DNA from: Bacteroidales bacterium
GTDB lineage: Bacteria > Bacteroidota > Bacteroidia > Bacteroidales > UBA1715
Reading direction: 5' to 3'
DNA: 35,473 nt
NCBI GenBank assembly: GCA_027858745.1
Contig: JAQICB010000053.1
Span: forward strand, 1-35,473
Position numbers and translations under genes: made by a program. Below the pieces are notes generated by a model. It was not told where the DNA came from. It did not search any database and saw nothing but the letters and a program-made list of their open reading frames with translations. Positions 1 through 8,615 of the stretch are shown here, in pieces; positions within the stretch are counted from its first letter, which is position 1; each line of letters starts with the position of its first letter.

Positions 1-66
1 GAGCTCAGCGGAGCTAATCTGAACTCGAAAAATTACGTCGAATTCAGGTTTTAAATGTGGGTTCAT
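1..66 (-). CDS. Start of a divergent gene, cut by the window edge
   Basis: Reading leftward from an ATG at 66-64, 22 codons stay open to the first base of the window, beginning MNPHLKPEFDVIF. The gap to the divergent GH3 gene is 61 bases and AT-rich, which suits a shared upstream region. I do not recognise the family from so few residues. The open frame alone is weak evidence, because 22 codons can occur by chance. The charged and hydrophobic mix and the position are what favour a real gene. Confidence 0.4.
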   Translation of the reverse strand, partial: MNPHLKPEFDVIFRVQISSAEL

Positions 67-127
67 AAAATAATTCTATGTTTTTTTATCCTTTTTTTGT
101 AATATTGCTGTTATAAAAAATAAATCT

Positions 128-1639
128 ATGCCATTTTTAAATTCACTTATTTCTTGGGTTACCGTAAAGCGTTTGCAACAAATTAATTGGTATAAGACAA
201 ATCCGCAAGATATTCAAAACGAATTATTGTTTAACTTACTTCATGATTGTCGCGAGACGACGTGGGGTAAGCAATATGGGTATGATTCTATTGAAAGTCC
301 TCAGGATTTTCAAAAACGAGTGCCTTTGAGTTATTACGAAGATATTGAGCCGTATATTGAAAGAATACGTAAAGGTGAACAGCAAGTTTTGTGGCATTCT
401 CCTATTAAATGGTTTGCGAAAAGTAGTGGAACAACCAATGATAAAAGCAAATATATTCCGGTCAGTAAAGAATCTCTCGAATTATGTCATTTTCGAGGTG
501 CACGTGATGCTGTCTTAATATATAATCATATATATACTGATTCAAATTTGTGGAAAGGCAAAACCTTAGCACTTGGGGGAAGCCATCAAATTAGCAAGTT
601 TTCTGTTGATTCCTATTTTGGAGATTTGTCGGCTATTTTAATACAGAATATGCCCTTTTGGTCACAATTTTATCGAACTCCCGATATTTCTTTGGCCTTA
701 ATGGATGAGTGGGAAGAGAAAATCGAAAAAATCGCATTGAAAACCAGTGAAGAAAACGTTGTTGCTCTTGCCGGTGTGCCTTCGTGGACAATGGTGCTGA
801 TGAAAAGAATTCTCGACATGCGAGGAGCTACAAATATTTTGGAGATTTGGCCAAATTTAGAATTGTTTATTCACGGAGGTGTTAGTTTTGCGCCGTATAG
901 AGAGCAGTTTAAATCGCTTATCCCAAGTGATTCTATGCGGTATCTTGAAACATATAATGCTTCTGAAGGTTTTTTTGCAATTCAAGATACTCCTTCTACC
1001 CAAGATATGTTGTTGATGTTGGATTTAGGTGTTTTTTATGAATTTATTCCGCTCGAACAAATTCATGATTCAAATCCTGATGTGTTATTGGTAACTGATG
1101 TGGAGTTGGGTAAGAATTATGCAATCGTTATTACAACTAATTCGGGCTTGTGGCGCTATATTATTGGCGATACGGTAGAGTTTACATCAAAGTATCCGTA
1201 TAAAATTAAAATAACGGGACGAATAAAGCATTTTATTAATGCCTTTGGAGAAGAGTTAATTATTGATAATGCTGAACATGCTTTAGCGAAAGCATGCAAG
1301 AAGACCAGTGCTAAAATACGCGAGTATACGGCGGCACCGGTTTATATGTCCGAGTCTGATAAAGGGCGTCATCAATGGTTAATTGAGTTTGTGCAAGAAC
1401 CTGTTGATTTCAATCAGTTTCAGTCAATTTTAGATTCTACATTGCAGGAATTAAATTCTGATTATGAATCAAAACGATATAAAGATATTACCTTGGACAA
1501 ACCTTTAGTTCAAAAGGTGCCTGAAGGAACATTCTATACTTGGTTGAAAAAGAAAGGAAAATTGGGTGGTCAGCATAAAATACCACGCTTGTCAAACACC
1601 CGTGAATACATTGATGAAATAATTAAGGGAATGGTATAG
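128..1639 (+). CDS. GH3-family acyl-acid amido synthetase-like protein
   Basis: This is a 503-residue member of the GH3 (auxin-responsive promoter) family within the ANL adenylating superfamily. Characterised plant members adenylate a carboxylic acid and join it to an amino acid. The substrate of bacterial members is generally unknown. Visible motifs are the ATP-binding SSGTT at residues 99-103, followed by KYIPVS; a YNASEG motif near residue 280; and LWRYIIGDTVEF followed by the hinge-like KITGRIKHFINAFGE near residues 340-380. The length is close to that of known bacterial GH3 proteins (about 500) and no segment appears to be missing. There is no signal peptide, so it should be cytosolic. 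The gene is followed by a 158-base gap before proC. No strict TAnnTTTG promoter was found in front of it. The family call is firm; the reaction is inferred. Confidence 0.9.
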   Translation: MPFLNSLISWVTVKRLQQINWYKTNPQDIQNELLFNLLHDCRETTWGKQYGYDSIESPQDFQKRVPLSYYEDIEPYIERIRKGEQQVLWHSPIKWFAKSSGTTNDKSKYIPVSKESLELCHFRGARDAVLIYNHIYTDSNLWKGKTLALGGSHQISKFSVDSYFGDLSAILIQNMPFWSQFYRTPDISLALMDEWEEKIEKIALKTSEENVVALAGVPSWTMVLMKRILDMRGATNILEIWPNLELFIHGGVSFAPYREQFKSLIPSDSMRYLETYNASEGFFAIQDTPSTQDMLLMLDLGVFYEFIPLEQIHDSNPDVLLVTDVELGKNYAIVITTNSGLWRYIIGDTVEFTSKYPYKIKITGRIKHFINAFGEELIIDNAEHALAKACKKTSAKIREYTAAPVYMSESDKGRHQWLIEFVQEPVDFNQFQSILDSTLQELNSDYESKRYKDITLDKPLVQKVPEGTFYTWLKKKGKLGGQHKIPRLSNTREYIDEIIKGMV

Positions 1640-1735
1640 TGTTGAATTTTTTTGTATATTGTACTCTTAATTTCTAATAAAATGAAACATTCATGATAGT
1701 AATAACTAACACACACGTAGATAATTATATTATGG

Positions 1736-1797
1736 ATGTTCCATTCCGATTGTGTCGGGACAGGTCATGACCTTTGAAAAGCAATTAAAATAAACAT
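1736..1797 (+). repeat. Hairpin leader repeat, copy 1 (upstream of proC)
   Basis: This element resembles the one at 11574-11628. It has an imperfect hairpin CCGAT-TGT-GTCGG at 1746-1758, then the perfect palindrome GGTCATGACC at 1763-1772, then AATTAAAATAAACAT running into the start codon. The hairpin ends 38-40 bases before the ATG, nearly the same spacing as in copy 2. The remainder of the 158-base gap (1640-1735) is AT-rich and shows nothing else that I can name. Confidence 0.6.
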
Positions 1798-2610
1798 ATG
1801 AATATGAATTTTTCTAAAAAAATAGTAATAATAGGTGGCGGAAATATTGGTATGTCTATTGCTCGCGGTTTGGTTCATTCAAGTGAATTTAGCCCGGAAC
1901 ATATAGTAATTACACGAAAAACGTCAGATTTACCCAAAAATCTACATGAAGAAGGGTTTACCTATACTGATGATAATATATCTGCGGTAGAACAATCTCA
2001 AATTATTATTGTTGCCGTTCTGCCCCAATTGGCGTATTCGATTTTTAAAGAAATTTCGTCTGTTGTTACCGCAAAACATTCACTTATTTCTATTGTTACC
2101 GGTGTTTCAATTACGGAGATAGAAGAGTGTATACATGAGTCTATTTGTATTGCTCGTGCAATGCCAAATACTGCTATTAAGATTCGTGAATCAATGACTT
2201 GTATTGCTTCAAATAACAAGAATTGTCCTGAATTTACCGATATCATTAATTTGTTTGATATGTTAGGTGAAACTTTGGTTATTGATGAATCATTAATTTC
2301 TTCTGCCACCGCACTCGGTTCGTGTGGTATTGCATTCTTTTTACGTTCTATTCGTGCCGCATCTCAAGGAGGTACGCAGATAGGGTTTCACGCAGAAGAT
2401 GCACAGTTGATTGCTGCACAAACCGCAAAAGGAGCAGCCGAATTGTTGTTGCAATTATCATCACATCCGGAAGATGAAATTGATAAAGTAACAACGCCTC
2501 ACGGTATTACTATAGCCGGATTAAATGAAATGGAACATAATGGATTTAGTTCGGCATTTATAAAAGGAATTGTTGAATCGTATACTCAAGCTATTAAAAA
2601 AAATAAATAA
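1798..2610 (+). CDS. proC: Pyrroline-5-carboxylate reductase
   Basis: This 270-residue enzyme performs the last step of proline synthesis, the NAD(P)H-dependent reduction of 1-pyrroline-5-carboxylate to proline, in the cytosol. The N-terminal Rossmann fold shows IIGGGNIG (residues 11-18). The family's RAMPNT motif is present near residue 120. The C-terminal dimer and substrate region carries VTTPHGITIAGL followed by NGFSSAFIKGI. The usual family form is VTSPGGTT, so the H-G-I variant is a small deviation in a loop that normally contacts substrate. The length is typical. Two possible ATGs lie six bases apart (1798 and 1804); I keep the first. A repeat hairpin precedes the gene, and a lipoprotein gene begins 2 bases after its stop, which suggests co-transcription with that gene. 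Confidence 0.93.
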   Translation: MNMNFSKKIVIIGGGNIGMSIARGLVHSSEFSPEHIVITRKTSDLPKNLHEEGFTYTDDNISAVEQSQIIIVAVLPQLAYSIFKEISSVVTAKHSLISIVTGVSITEIEECIHESICIARAMPNTAIKIRESMTCIASNNKNCPEFTDIINLFDMLGETLVIDESLISSATALGSCGIAFFLRSIRAASQGGTQIGFHAEDAQLIAAQTAKGAAELLLQLSSHPEDEIDKVTTPHGITIAGLNEMEHNGFSSAFIKGIVESYTQAIKKNK

Positions 2611-2612
2611 TT

Positions 2613-3194
2613 ATGAAAAGGACATGTTTTTTAATTCTTATTGGAATATCATCAATTTTGATGTTTTCTTGTTCTCAGGAAAAAAAAGTCGTTACTGTAG
2701 AGGATTTTGCTGAGTTATCAGCTACCTATGTTGCTAATATAAAGGCATTCGAAGGGCGGATTAACCCGACTGATTTTAATTCTTTCCAACAAATTAAAGA
2801 TTCAATACGTATCGAAAAAATGACAGGTGATAGTGTATTGTCTGCCTTGTATACATCTATTAAGGATACAGTTTTTTTATCATTTACCCAATCTGAAAAT
2901 ATTGATAAAATAGCAATTCAGGATGTGTGGATAGTTGATGCAGATTATAATCAGTTGTTTTTAGAAGCACGGGTAAAGGCTCTCGACAATAGTGCTCTTC
3001 GTGGCCCCTATACAAGTCTTTCTGCTTTTGACTCTGAAGGGAAACGTTTAGATGTTGGAGGAGGAATTGGCGGACCTACAGACACAAAATTACAAGCAGG
3101 AGAAGTGTATACCTTTACCGGGAAAATTGATAAAATTCACTTATTACATGATTTTAATTATTTGCAATTTGATGAGAAAATTAAAAAGTGGTAA
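2613..3194 (+). CDS. Hypothetical lipoprotein
   Basis: The 193-residue product starts with MKRTCFLILIGISSI and ends its signal with the lipobox LMFSC, giving a lipidated Cys at residue 20, so it is probably anchored to the outer or inner membrane on the periplasmic side. The mature part is soluble. It contains IQDVWIVDADYNQLFLEARVK, which alternates hydrophobic residues as a beta sandwich does, and a Gly-rich turn DVGGGIGGPTDTKLQAGE. The final third reads like a beta-rich domain ending KIKKW. I do not recognise the family. Its start is 2 bases downstream of the proC stop, so the two are probably one transcript, although no functional link to proline synthesis is evident. Confidence 0.8.
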   Translation: MKRTCFLILIGISSILMFSCSQEKKVVTVEDFAELSATYVANIKAFEGRINPTDFNSFQQIKDSIRIEKMTGDSVLSALYTSIKDTVFLSFTQSENIDKIAIQDVWIVDADYNQLFLEARVKALDNSALRGPYTSLSAFDSEGKRLDVGGGIGGPTDTKLQAGEVYTFTGKIDKIHLLHDFNYLQFDEKIKKW

Positions 3195-3211
3195 ATAACG
3201 AGAGTCTGATA

Positions 3212-3226
3212 TACTTTTGTAAAGTA
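3212..3226. terminator. Weak hairpin between convergent genes
   Basis: TACTTT-TGT-AAAGTA is a perfect 6-bp stem with a 3-base loop. It lies in the 47-base gap between the lipoprotein gene (+) and the histidine kinase (-). It is AT-rich and has no long T run on either strand, so it is a poor intrinsic terminator. Its position between converging stops is the main argument for a termination role. Confidence 0.3.
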
Positions 3227-3241
3227 CAAGTTAAAATAAAC

Positions 3242-6200
3242 TTATCTTTTTTTCTTTAAAAAACGAGTAATAATACTTTGTAATTCTCTTTCGTCCAATG
3301 GTTTGGTGATATATTCATCAAACCCTTCCAATAAAAACCGTTCTTTATCACCCTTTTGTGCAAAAGCTGTTTGAGCTATTATTGGTAAATCGGGACGATG
3401 GTTTTTTATTATATGCATTGCTTCAATACCATTTAAGCCTTGCATTTGAATATCCATTAATACCAATTGAATTGTGCTGTTTTGAGTACACATGGAAACT
3501 CCTTCTTCGCCACTTTTTGCTTGCAAAACAGTAATGTTTTCATGTTCAAACATTTCTGAAATAAATATGTATGAGCTTGTGTAGTCATCACAGACAAGAA
3601 TTTGTTCTCCGGAAAAATTTACGTTTGTAAGCGTAGGAATTGTCAGAATTTCATCTTTTTCTGAATCAGAATAGAGTTGTTCAAATGGTATTTGTAAATA
3701 GAATTGAGCACCTTTTTCTTTTTTCGATTCAACCCAAATTGCCCCGCCCATTAGTTCAATCAGACGTTTTGATATTGAAAGTCCGAGTCCGGTACCTCCA
3801 TATTTTCGAGTTGTGGTGTCATCTTCTTGGCGAAAATGGTCAAAAATAATCGTATGTTTTTCCGGTGCTATACCAATTCCGGTGTCTTTTACAAATAAAG
3901 TAATGTGTGAATCAATATTGTGTGAATAGCCAAAATGAATTACTCCTTTTTCGGTAAATTTATATGCATTGTGCAGTAAATTATTTAACACTTGCTTGAG
4001 ACGAACTTCGTCTATATTTATGTTTACATTGCTATCAGGAAGGGGTTTTTCGCAGAAAAATGATATTTCTTTTTGGCTTATTTGTACTGTAAAACTGTCG
4101 TATACTTCTTGTAGAAGTTTGTTTAAACAAATAGGTTCGGGATTTAATATGAACTGACCGCTTTCAATTTTCGAGATGTCGAGTATGTCATTTATAATTG
4201 TTAGTAGTTGATTTGAATTTGATTGAATATCCTGAATAAATAATTTACGTTTTTCTTCTTCATAATTTTTGCGTGCAAGTAGTCGTGAAAATCCTACAAT
4301 TGCGTTCAGCGGAGTTCGTATTTCATGACTCATATTTGCCAGGAATGCAGATTTTAAGCTGTCACTTTCTTCGGCTTTTTCTTTTGCATCAACAAGTTCT
4401 TGTTCAAATCGATTTCGTTCCGAAACGTCTCGAATGGCTGCGAGAATTACATGTTTATTTTTCCAAATAAAATATGCAAGACTAATTTCAACAGGGCAGG
4501 TGTTCCCGTTTTTTTGTAATGCAAGTTCTTCATCAATACGTGAATGTTTTTCTGATATGTACGAAAACAGTCGCTGCGGATTTGTTGATAATGAATAAAA
4601 ATTACGTTTTAGTAATTCTTTTCGAGAATATCCGTATAAATTTTCTGCTGCATTATTAATTTCAAGTATCTCATGTGTTTTGCTGTCTACTAAAAATAAA
4701 CTATCGTTTTCAATTTCAAAAATTCTGCGGAATTTATTTTCACTGTCGCGTAAGTCCGATTCTACCTTTTTTCGAGAAGAAATATCTTGATTAAACCCAA
4801 TCATTTTTTTTGGTAATCCCTTCTCGTCGTATTCCGAAGCAATACCAACACTATAAATCCATTTGTATCGTCCCATTTTTTTCTTTACCCGAAACTCTGC
4901 GGTGAATAGTTGTGACGAGCCTCTCCAAAATCTTTTTAAGTATTTAAGAAGTGCTTCTTTGTCGCTGTCGTGTACTAAGCTGAGGTATATACTCTCGTCA
5001 CCCCATATTTCTTCGGGCAGATAGCCAATCATTGAGGAACCGATATAATCGAGGTTAAAATCTTTATTTTCAAGATCCCATTCCCATAAGCCGAGTTTTG
5101 TACCCGATGTTACCATTCGTAATTTTTCTTCGCTTTCGCGTAATGCAGATATAGCAATACGTAAATCAGATATATCTTGCAGCCAACCTTCTGTTTTTAA
5201 ACAGGTTTTACCTTTGAATGTGTTTATAAATTCAGTGTATATGTGTTTAATACGACCATCAGAAAACAACAAGCGATATTCAATGTTTTCGTAGGTTTTA
5301 TGCTCTTTGATACTTTGTGCATATATTGTTTTTACTCGCTCTCTGTCGTCGGGGTGTATCCGGTTAAGATATGTTTCGAATGATTCTTCGTCATTTCTAT
5401 TGTACTCAAAAATATTGAGCATTACATTACTCCATTTTGAATGGTGGGTGACAATATTAACGTCATAAAACCCAATTTTTGCGTATTCTTGAATTTGCTG
5501 GAGACGCCGAGTGAGTTGTTGCAGCTTATTTTCCGCATATACTTTTTGACTTACATCGGTAAAAATGCCGGCAACTTGTTTTTTCCCCTTTACCGGATAT
5601 AACACGACATCGAGAAATTTGTGTAAATCGGTACTGTATTTCCGAAATGTAATTGTTTCAGATGTTTCGAGGGCTTCTTTATATTTTTCAATCCAAAAAT
5701 GCGGGTCGTGAAAAAGTTCTAATATGGTTCGTTTTTTCACTTCAACATAATCTCCATGAAAGAGAATTTTGCATGCGGGGTTTAATTCAGTAATGATAAA
5801 ATCAAAGACTTCATTTTTCTCATTGAATTTCGGTTTACATATTAAAAATGGTTGGTCAAGATTTTCAAAAAGTAATTGAAATTTTTCTTCTGTTTGTTTT
5901 AATGCTTTTTCTGTTTTGATAGTATGCGTAATATCCATTACCGTACCTAATGAACGAAGTGGATTCCCTTGTTCGTCGAACATAGTACTGCATTTTTCGT
6001 TTACGTATTTTATTGTGCCGTTTTTTAGAACTATACGATGAACAATTTCATACGGATCTTGCGTAATTAAACTGTTTTCGTATGCGTGTTTAACGGAATC
6101 TCTATCGTCAGAATGCGAGAAATTAAGGACTTTTTCGTACGTAGGTTTAAACGTTTTTGGTGTGACACCATATATTTTATACACTTCGTCAGACCAATAT

Positions 6201-7345
6201 AAATTATGCTTAATAATATTATTTTCCCAATGTCCGAGTTTTGCAATTTTTTGAATTTCGCGTAAGCGGTAATCTTTATTCTCTAAATCGTACTGAGTTT
6301 TTCGTTGTTCGGTAATGTCTTGAAAAATCACAACATGATGAATCTCTTCTTGAACGTTTATAAGGACACAGCTGATGGTTACCCATACTTCTCTACTTGT
6401 TTTTGTTGTTAAAGAAATAGTGTCTGATTGTGACATTCTACTATTATCTGAATGTTCCATTAACGAAAAAAGAGCATTTTTATGTGCTTCAGGAATAAGT
6501 TTGGAAAATGGTTGATCAATAAAATCCTCGTATGTGCCTTCCAATATTTCTGTTCCGCGAAGGTTGATGTAGGAAATTATGTTATTTTTAAAAATAATCA
6601 TACCATTTGGAGTATGCTTAATAACTGCACGGAAACGTTCTTCACTTTCAGCCAGTTTTTCCAATGTTTTCAAGCGTTCTCGAATATCGCGAGCTATTAC
6701 CAACCGTAAATCTGTATCGTGAATATGGATTTTTGATATTCGAATTTCTTTGGGAATAGAGGTTTTGTTCTTCGTACTAAGAGTTGTTTCTAATAATATA
6801 GATTCCGAATCTGTTTTTATTTTTGCAAATGAAAAATCTGCGTTCGGGAAAAATGTGTGAATAGGCGTATTGTAAATTTCTTCTTTTGAATATTCTGAAA
6901 TTGAGCAAAAGTGCGAATTTGCATTAATTATGGTATTGTCATTATTAAGGAGAATAACTGAGTCTTCGAATTGTTCAACTAAAGTCATGTAGTTTTGTGT
7001 GTATTCAAAAACTGAAGTATGGCTCAGAGAAAGGTATAATTCTATTTTTTTAGAAATAATGTTTTGTGAAGAGTCTAAGGAAATGAAGTCAGTAAATTGT
7101 GTGGTTGAAAATGTGTTTATTTCCTGAGCATTTTTTAGCAAAAGTATGTGATAGTCTTTATTGTCTTGTGTTTTTGGAAAAATAGTTTGAATGTTTTCTC
7201 CGTACACATATACTACTTGATTTTTTTCATTGTTTTTTTTATAATCAGCAATAGGAATACAGGCACACGAAAATGTGTCGATACATGATGAGTGAATGCG
7301 AGATATGTATTCTTTGTGTGTGCCGTAAATAATAATACGTGACAT
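3242..7345 (-). CDS. Soluble multi-PAS hybrid sensor histidine kinase with C-terminal receiver
   Basis: This 1367-residue protein has no obvious membrane segment, so it should sense cytosolic or diffusible signals. About seven PAS-like domains follow one another: roughly residues 118-228, 232-345, 361-475, 485-600, 615-725, 745-855 and 870-975. Several end in the PAC-type pattern DI(T/S)E/Q, and some have GxW or IGFYDV starts. Next is a HisKA domain with SHEIRTPLN, whose phospho-accepting His is residue 1007. An HATPase domain follows with NLLHNAYKF, DTGIGI and GGTGLGLSISK. The receiver has acceptor Asp1298 in LMDIQM and the conserved Lys in ITKPL. There is no DNA-binding domain or Hpt domain, so phosphotransfer must go to a separate protein or act through the receiver. 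The first 110 residues look like a degenerate receiver. The gene begins 2 bases after the TPR gene stop, so the two are co-transcribed. Confidence 0.93.
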   Translation of the reverse strand: MSRIIIYGTHKEYISRIHSSCIDTFSCACIPIADYKKNNEKNQVVYVYGENIQTIFPKTQDNKDYHILLLKNAQEINTFSTTQFTDFISLDSSQNIISKKIELYLSLSHTSVFEYTQNYMTLVEQFEDSVILLNNDNTIINANSHFCSISEYSKEEIYNTPIHTFFPNADFSFAKIKTDSESILLETTLSTKNKTSIPKEIRISKIHIHDTDLRLVIARDIRERLKTLEKLAESEERFRAVIKHTPNGMIIFKNNIISYINLRGTEILEGTYEDFIDQPFSKLIPEAHKNALFSLMEHSDNSRMSQSDTISLTTKTSREVWVTISCVLINVQEEIHHVVIFQDITEQRKTQYDLENKDYRLREIQKIAKLGHWENNIIKHNLYWSDEVYKIYGVTPKTFKPTYEKVLNFSHSDDRDSVKHAYENSLITQDPYEIVHRIVLKNGTIKYVNEKCSTMFDEQGNPLRSLGTVMDITHTIKTEKALKQTEEKFQLLFENLDQPFLICKPKFNEKNEVFDFIITELNPACKILFHGDYVEVKKRTILELFHDPHFWIEKYKEALETSETITFRKYSTDLHKFLDVVLYPVKGKKQVAGIFTDVSQKVYAENKLQQLTRRLQQIQEYAKIGFYDVNIVTHHSKWSNVMLNIFEYNRNDEESFETYLNRIHPDDRERVKTIYAQSIKEHKTYENIEYRLLFSDGRIKHIYTEFINTFKGKTCLKTEGWLQDISDLRIAISALRESEEKLRMVTSGTKLGLWEWDLENKDFNLDYIGSSMIGYLPEEIWGDESIYLSLVHDSDKEALLKYLKRFWRGSSQLFTAEFRVKKKMGRYKWIYSVGIASEYDEKGLPKKMIGFNQDISSRKKVESDLRDSENKFRRIFEIENDSLFLVDSKTHEILEINNAAENLYGYSRKELLKRNFYSLSTNPQRLFSYISEKHSRIDEELALQKNGNTCPVEISLAYFIWKNKHVILAAIRDVSERNRFEQELVDAKEKAEESDSLKSAFLANMSHEIRTPLNAIVGFSRLLARKNYEEEKRKLFIQDIQSNSNQLLTIINDILDISKIESGQFILNPEPICLNKLLQEVYDSFTVQISQKEISFFCEKPLPDSNVNINIDEVRLKQVLNNLLHNAYKFTEKGVIHFGYSHNIDSHITLFVKDTGIGIAPEKHTIIFDHFRQEDDTTTRKYGGTGLGLSISKRLIELMGGAIWVESKKEKGAQFYLQIPFEQLYSDSEKDEILTIPTLTNVNFSGEQILVCDDYTSSYIFISEMFEHENITVLQAKSGEEGVSMCTQNSTIQLVLMDIQMQGLNGIEAMHIIKNHRPDLPIIAQTAFAQKGDKERFLLEGFDEYITKPLDERELQSIITRFLKKKR

Positions 7346-7347
7346 AT

Positions 7348-8082
7348 TTATAATTTATGTTTCCACCTTTTAACAGCAATGTAGTCAGGCCGAATGTTCA
7401 ATATTTTTTCGTATACTTTGTTTGCTTCTACAAATTGCTTGTTGTCTTCGTAACTTTTTGCTAAAAAAAGTAAAGAATTTATATAATACCAATTGCATGA
7501 CGAATCTAATTTTTGAGATTCAAACAGTTCCACGGCTTTTGTGAATGCCGTAATAGCCGTAGAGAAATCGCCATGTAAAAACAATGCATAACAATAGTGT
7601 AAATTTCCATATTCTGTCCAGCTATAAGGCGAGGAACTATTGGTTTCGGTTGCTTCTTTTGCGAGGGAAAAACTTCGCGGCAAATAGAATAGAGCCATAG
7701 AGGGACGTTGTGCTGCGTAATATCCGTAATAGGTTGCATAAAACGCAGTCATTGAATTTTTGTATTGAGGAAGTTTTTCGAGTGTGCTTATGTCATGTTT
7801 AAAAGCTTGTATTTGCTGAGCAATCTCTTTGTTGGTGTTGTCGTAAAAAAGCAGATGTGCTATATATAGATGTCTGACAAGCATTTTTTTGAAATGTAAT
7901 TCCGGTTTGTAATTCCGACCGAGGAGTGTGTCGATCACCGTGATATATAATCCGTAATTTTCTGTTTTTTGTTGGGTGTAAATATCAGCAAGTCGGCAGT
8001 CCAATTTTGAGTTTTGCGAAAAAACTGTGTGCGAAGTGATTGTTAAACAGATAGATATTATAAAGAAAAGGGTTAATCTCAT
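7348..8082 (-). CDS. Exported tetratricopeptide-repeat protein
   Basis: The 244-residue product has an N-terminal signal sequence (MRLTLFFIISICLTITSHTVFSQ is cut about residue 23), so it is exported to the periplasm or cell surface. Two TPR-like units are visible near the C-terminus, around residues 150-185 (YGNLHYCYALFLHGDFSTAI) and 198-235 (LFLAKSYEDNKQFVEANKVY, ending in a typical ILNIRPD). The central part is helical and aromatic-rich, and may contain more diverged repeats. TPR proteins act as binding scaffolds; no enzyme motif is present. The gene lies between folA (35 bases upstream) and the hybrid kinase (2 bases downstream). The tight spacing to the kinase suggests a functional pair, for example a periplasmic partner, but the kinase lacks a membrane segment through which the two could communicate directly. 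Confidence 0.75.
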   Translation of the reverse strand: MRLTLFFIISICLTITSHTVFSQNSKLDCRLADIYTQQKTENYGLYITVIDTLLGRNYKPELHFKKMLVRHLYIAHLLFYDNTNKEIAQQIQAFKHDISTLEKLPQYKNSMTAFYATYYGYYAAQRPSMALFYLPRSFSLAKEATETNSSSPYSWTEYGNLHYCYALFLHGDFSTAITAFTKAVELFESQKLDSSCNWYYINSLLFLAKSYEDNKQFVEANKVYEKILNIRPDYIAVKRWKHKL

Positions 8083-8117
8083 GAAAAATAATGGATTATG
8101 GTCGAGATGTAATTAAT

Positions 8118-8615
8118 TTAGTATGTTTTTTTATAGGTAATAAATGTATGGTCGTATTTGTTTTTTTCGTTAGCCGAATGGTGTTCTTCGAAAATTATTT
8201 TCCAGTTTATTTCACAAAATTTCGGAAAAAAAGTATCGCCATCAAAAGAATGGTGTATCCGTGTGATGTATAAATAATCGGTAAAGGGTAAAAAAGCTTT
8301 GTAAATTTCAGCACCACCACAAATAAAACATTCATGTTCGCTCGCTGTTAATGCGAGAGCCTCTTCGATAGAATGAGCGATTAATACACCTTCGGGAGCA
8401 GAATAATCTTTGTTTCGCGTTACAATTATAGTTGTCCTGTTCGGGAGCGGTTTGCCATTATTCATTGATTCAAACGTTTTTCGACCCATAATCATAACAT
8501 GTCCGGTGGTTTTTTGTTTAAAAAAACGTAAATCAGCCGGCATATGCCAAATTAAGTCATTGTTATTGCCAATAACATTATTTTCAGAAACGGCAGCTAT
8601 TGCAGAAACTATCAT
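8118..8615 (-). CDS. folA: Dihydrofolate reductase
   Basis: This 165-residue enzyme reduces 7,8-dihydrofolate to tetrahydrofolate with NADPH, restoring the cofactor that thymidylate synthase oxidises. The N-terminal VSAIAAVSENNVIGNNNDLI matches the family's first strand and Met20 loop. WHMPADLRFFK carries the substrate-binding acid, Asp28. MGRKTFESM is the NADPH-binding helix motif, and FICGGAEIYKAFL is the second conserved GG turn. Its length is typical of chromosomal bacterial enzymes. The ATG shares one base with the thyA stop codon (TAATG at 8617-8613), a start-stop overlap that favours translational coupling. The thyA-folA pairing is a common and functionally sensible operon. Confidence 0.96.
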   Translation of the reverse strand: MIVSAIAAVSENNVIGNNNDLIWHMPADLRFFKQKTTGHVMIMGRKTFESMNNGKPLPNRTTIIVTRNKDYSAPEGVLIAHSIEEALALTASEHECFICGGAEIYKAFLPFTDYLYITRIHHSFDGDTFFPKFCEINWKIIFEEHHSANEKNKYDHTFITYKKTY

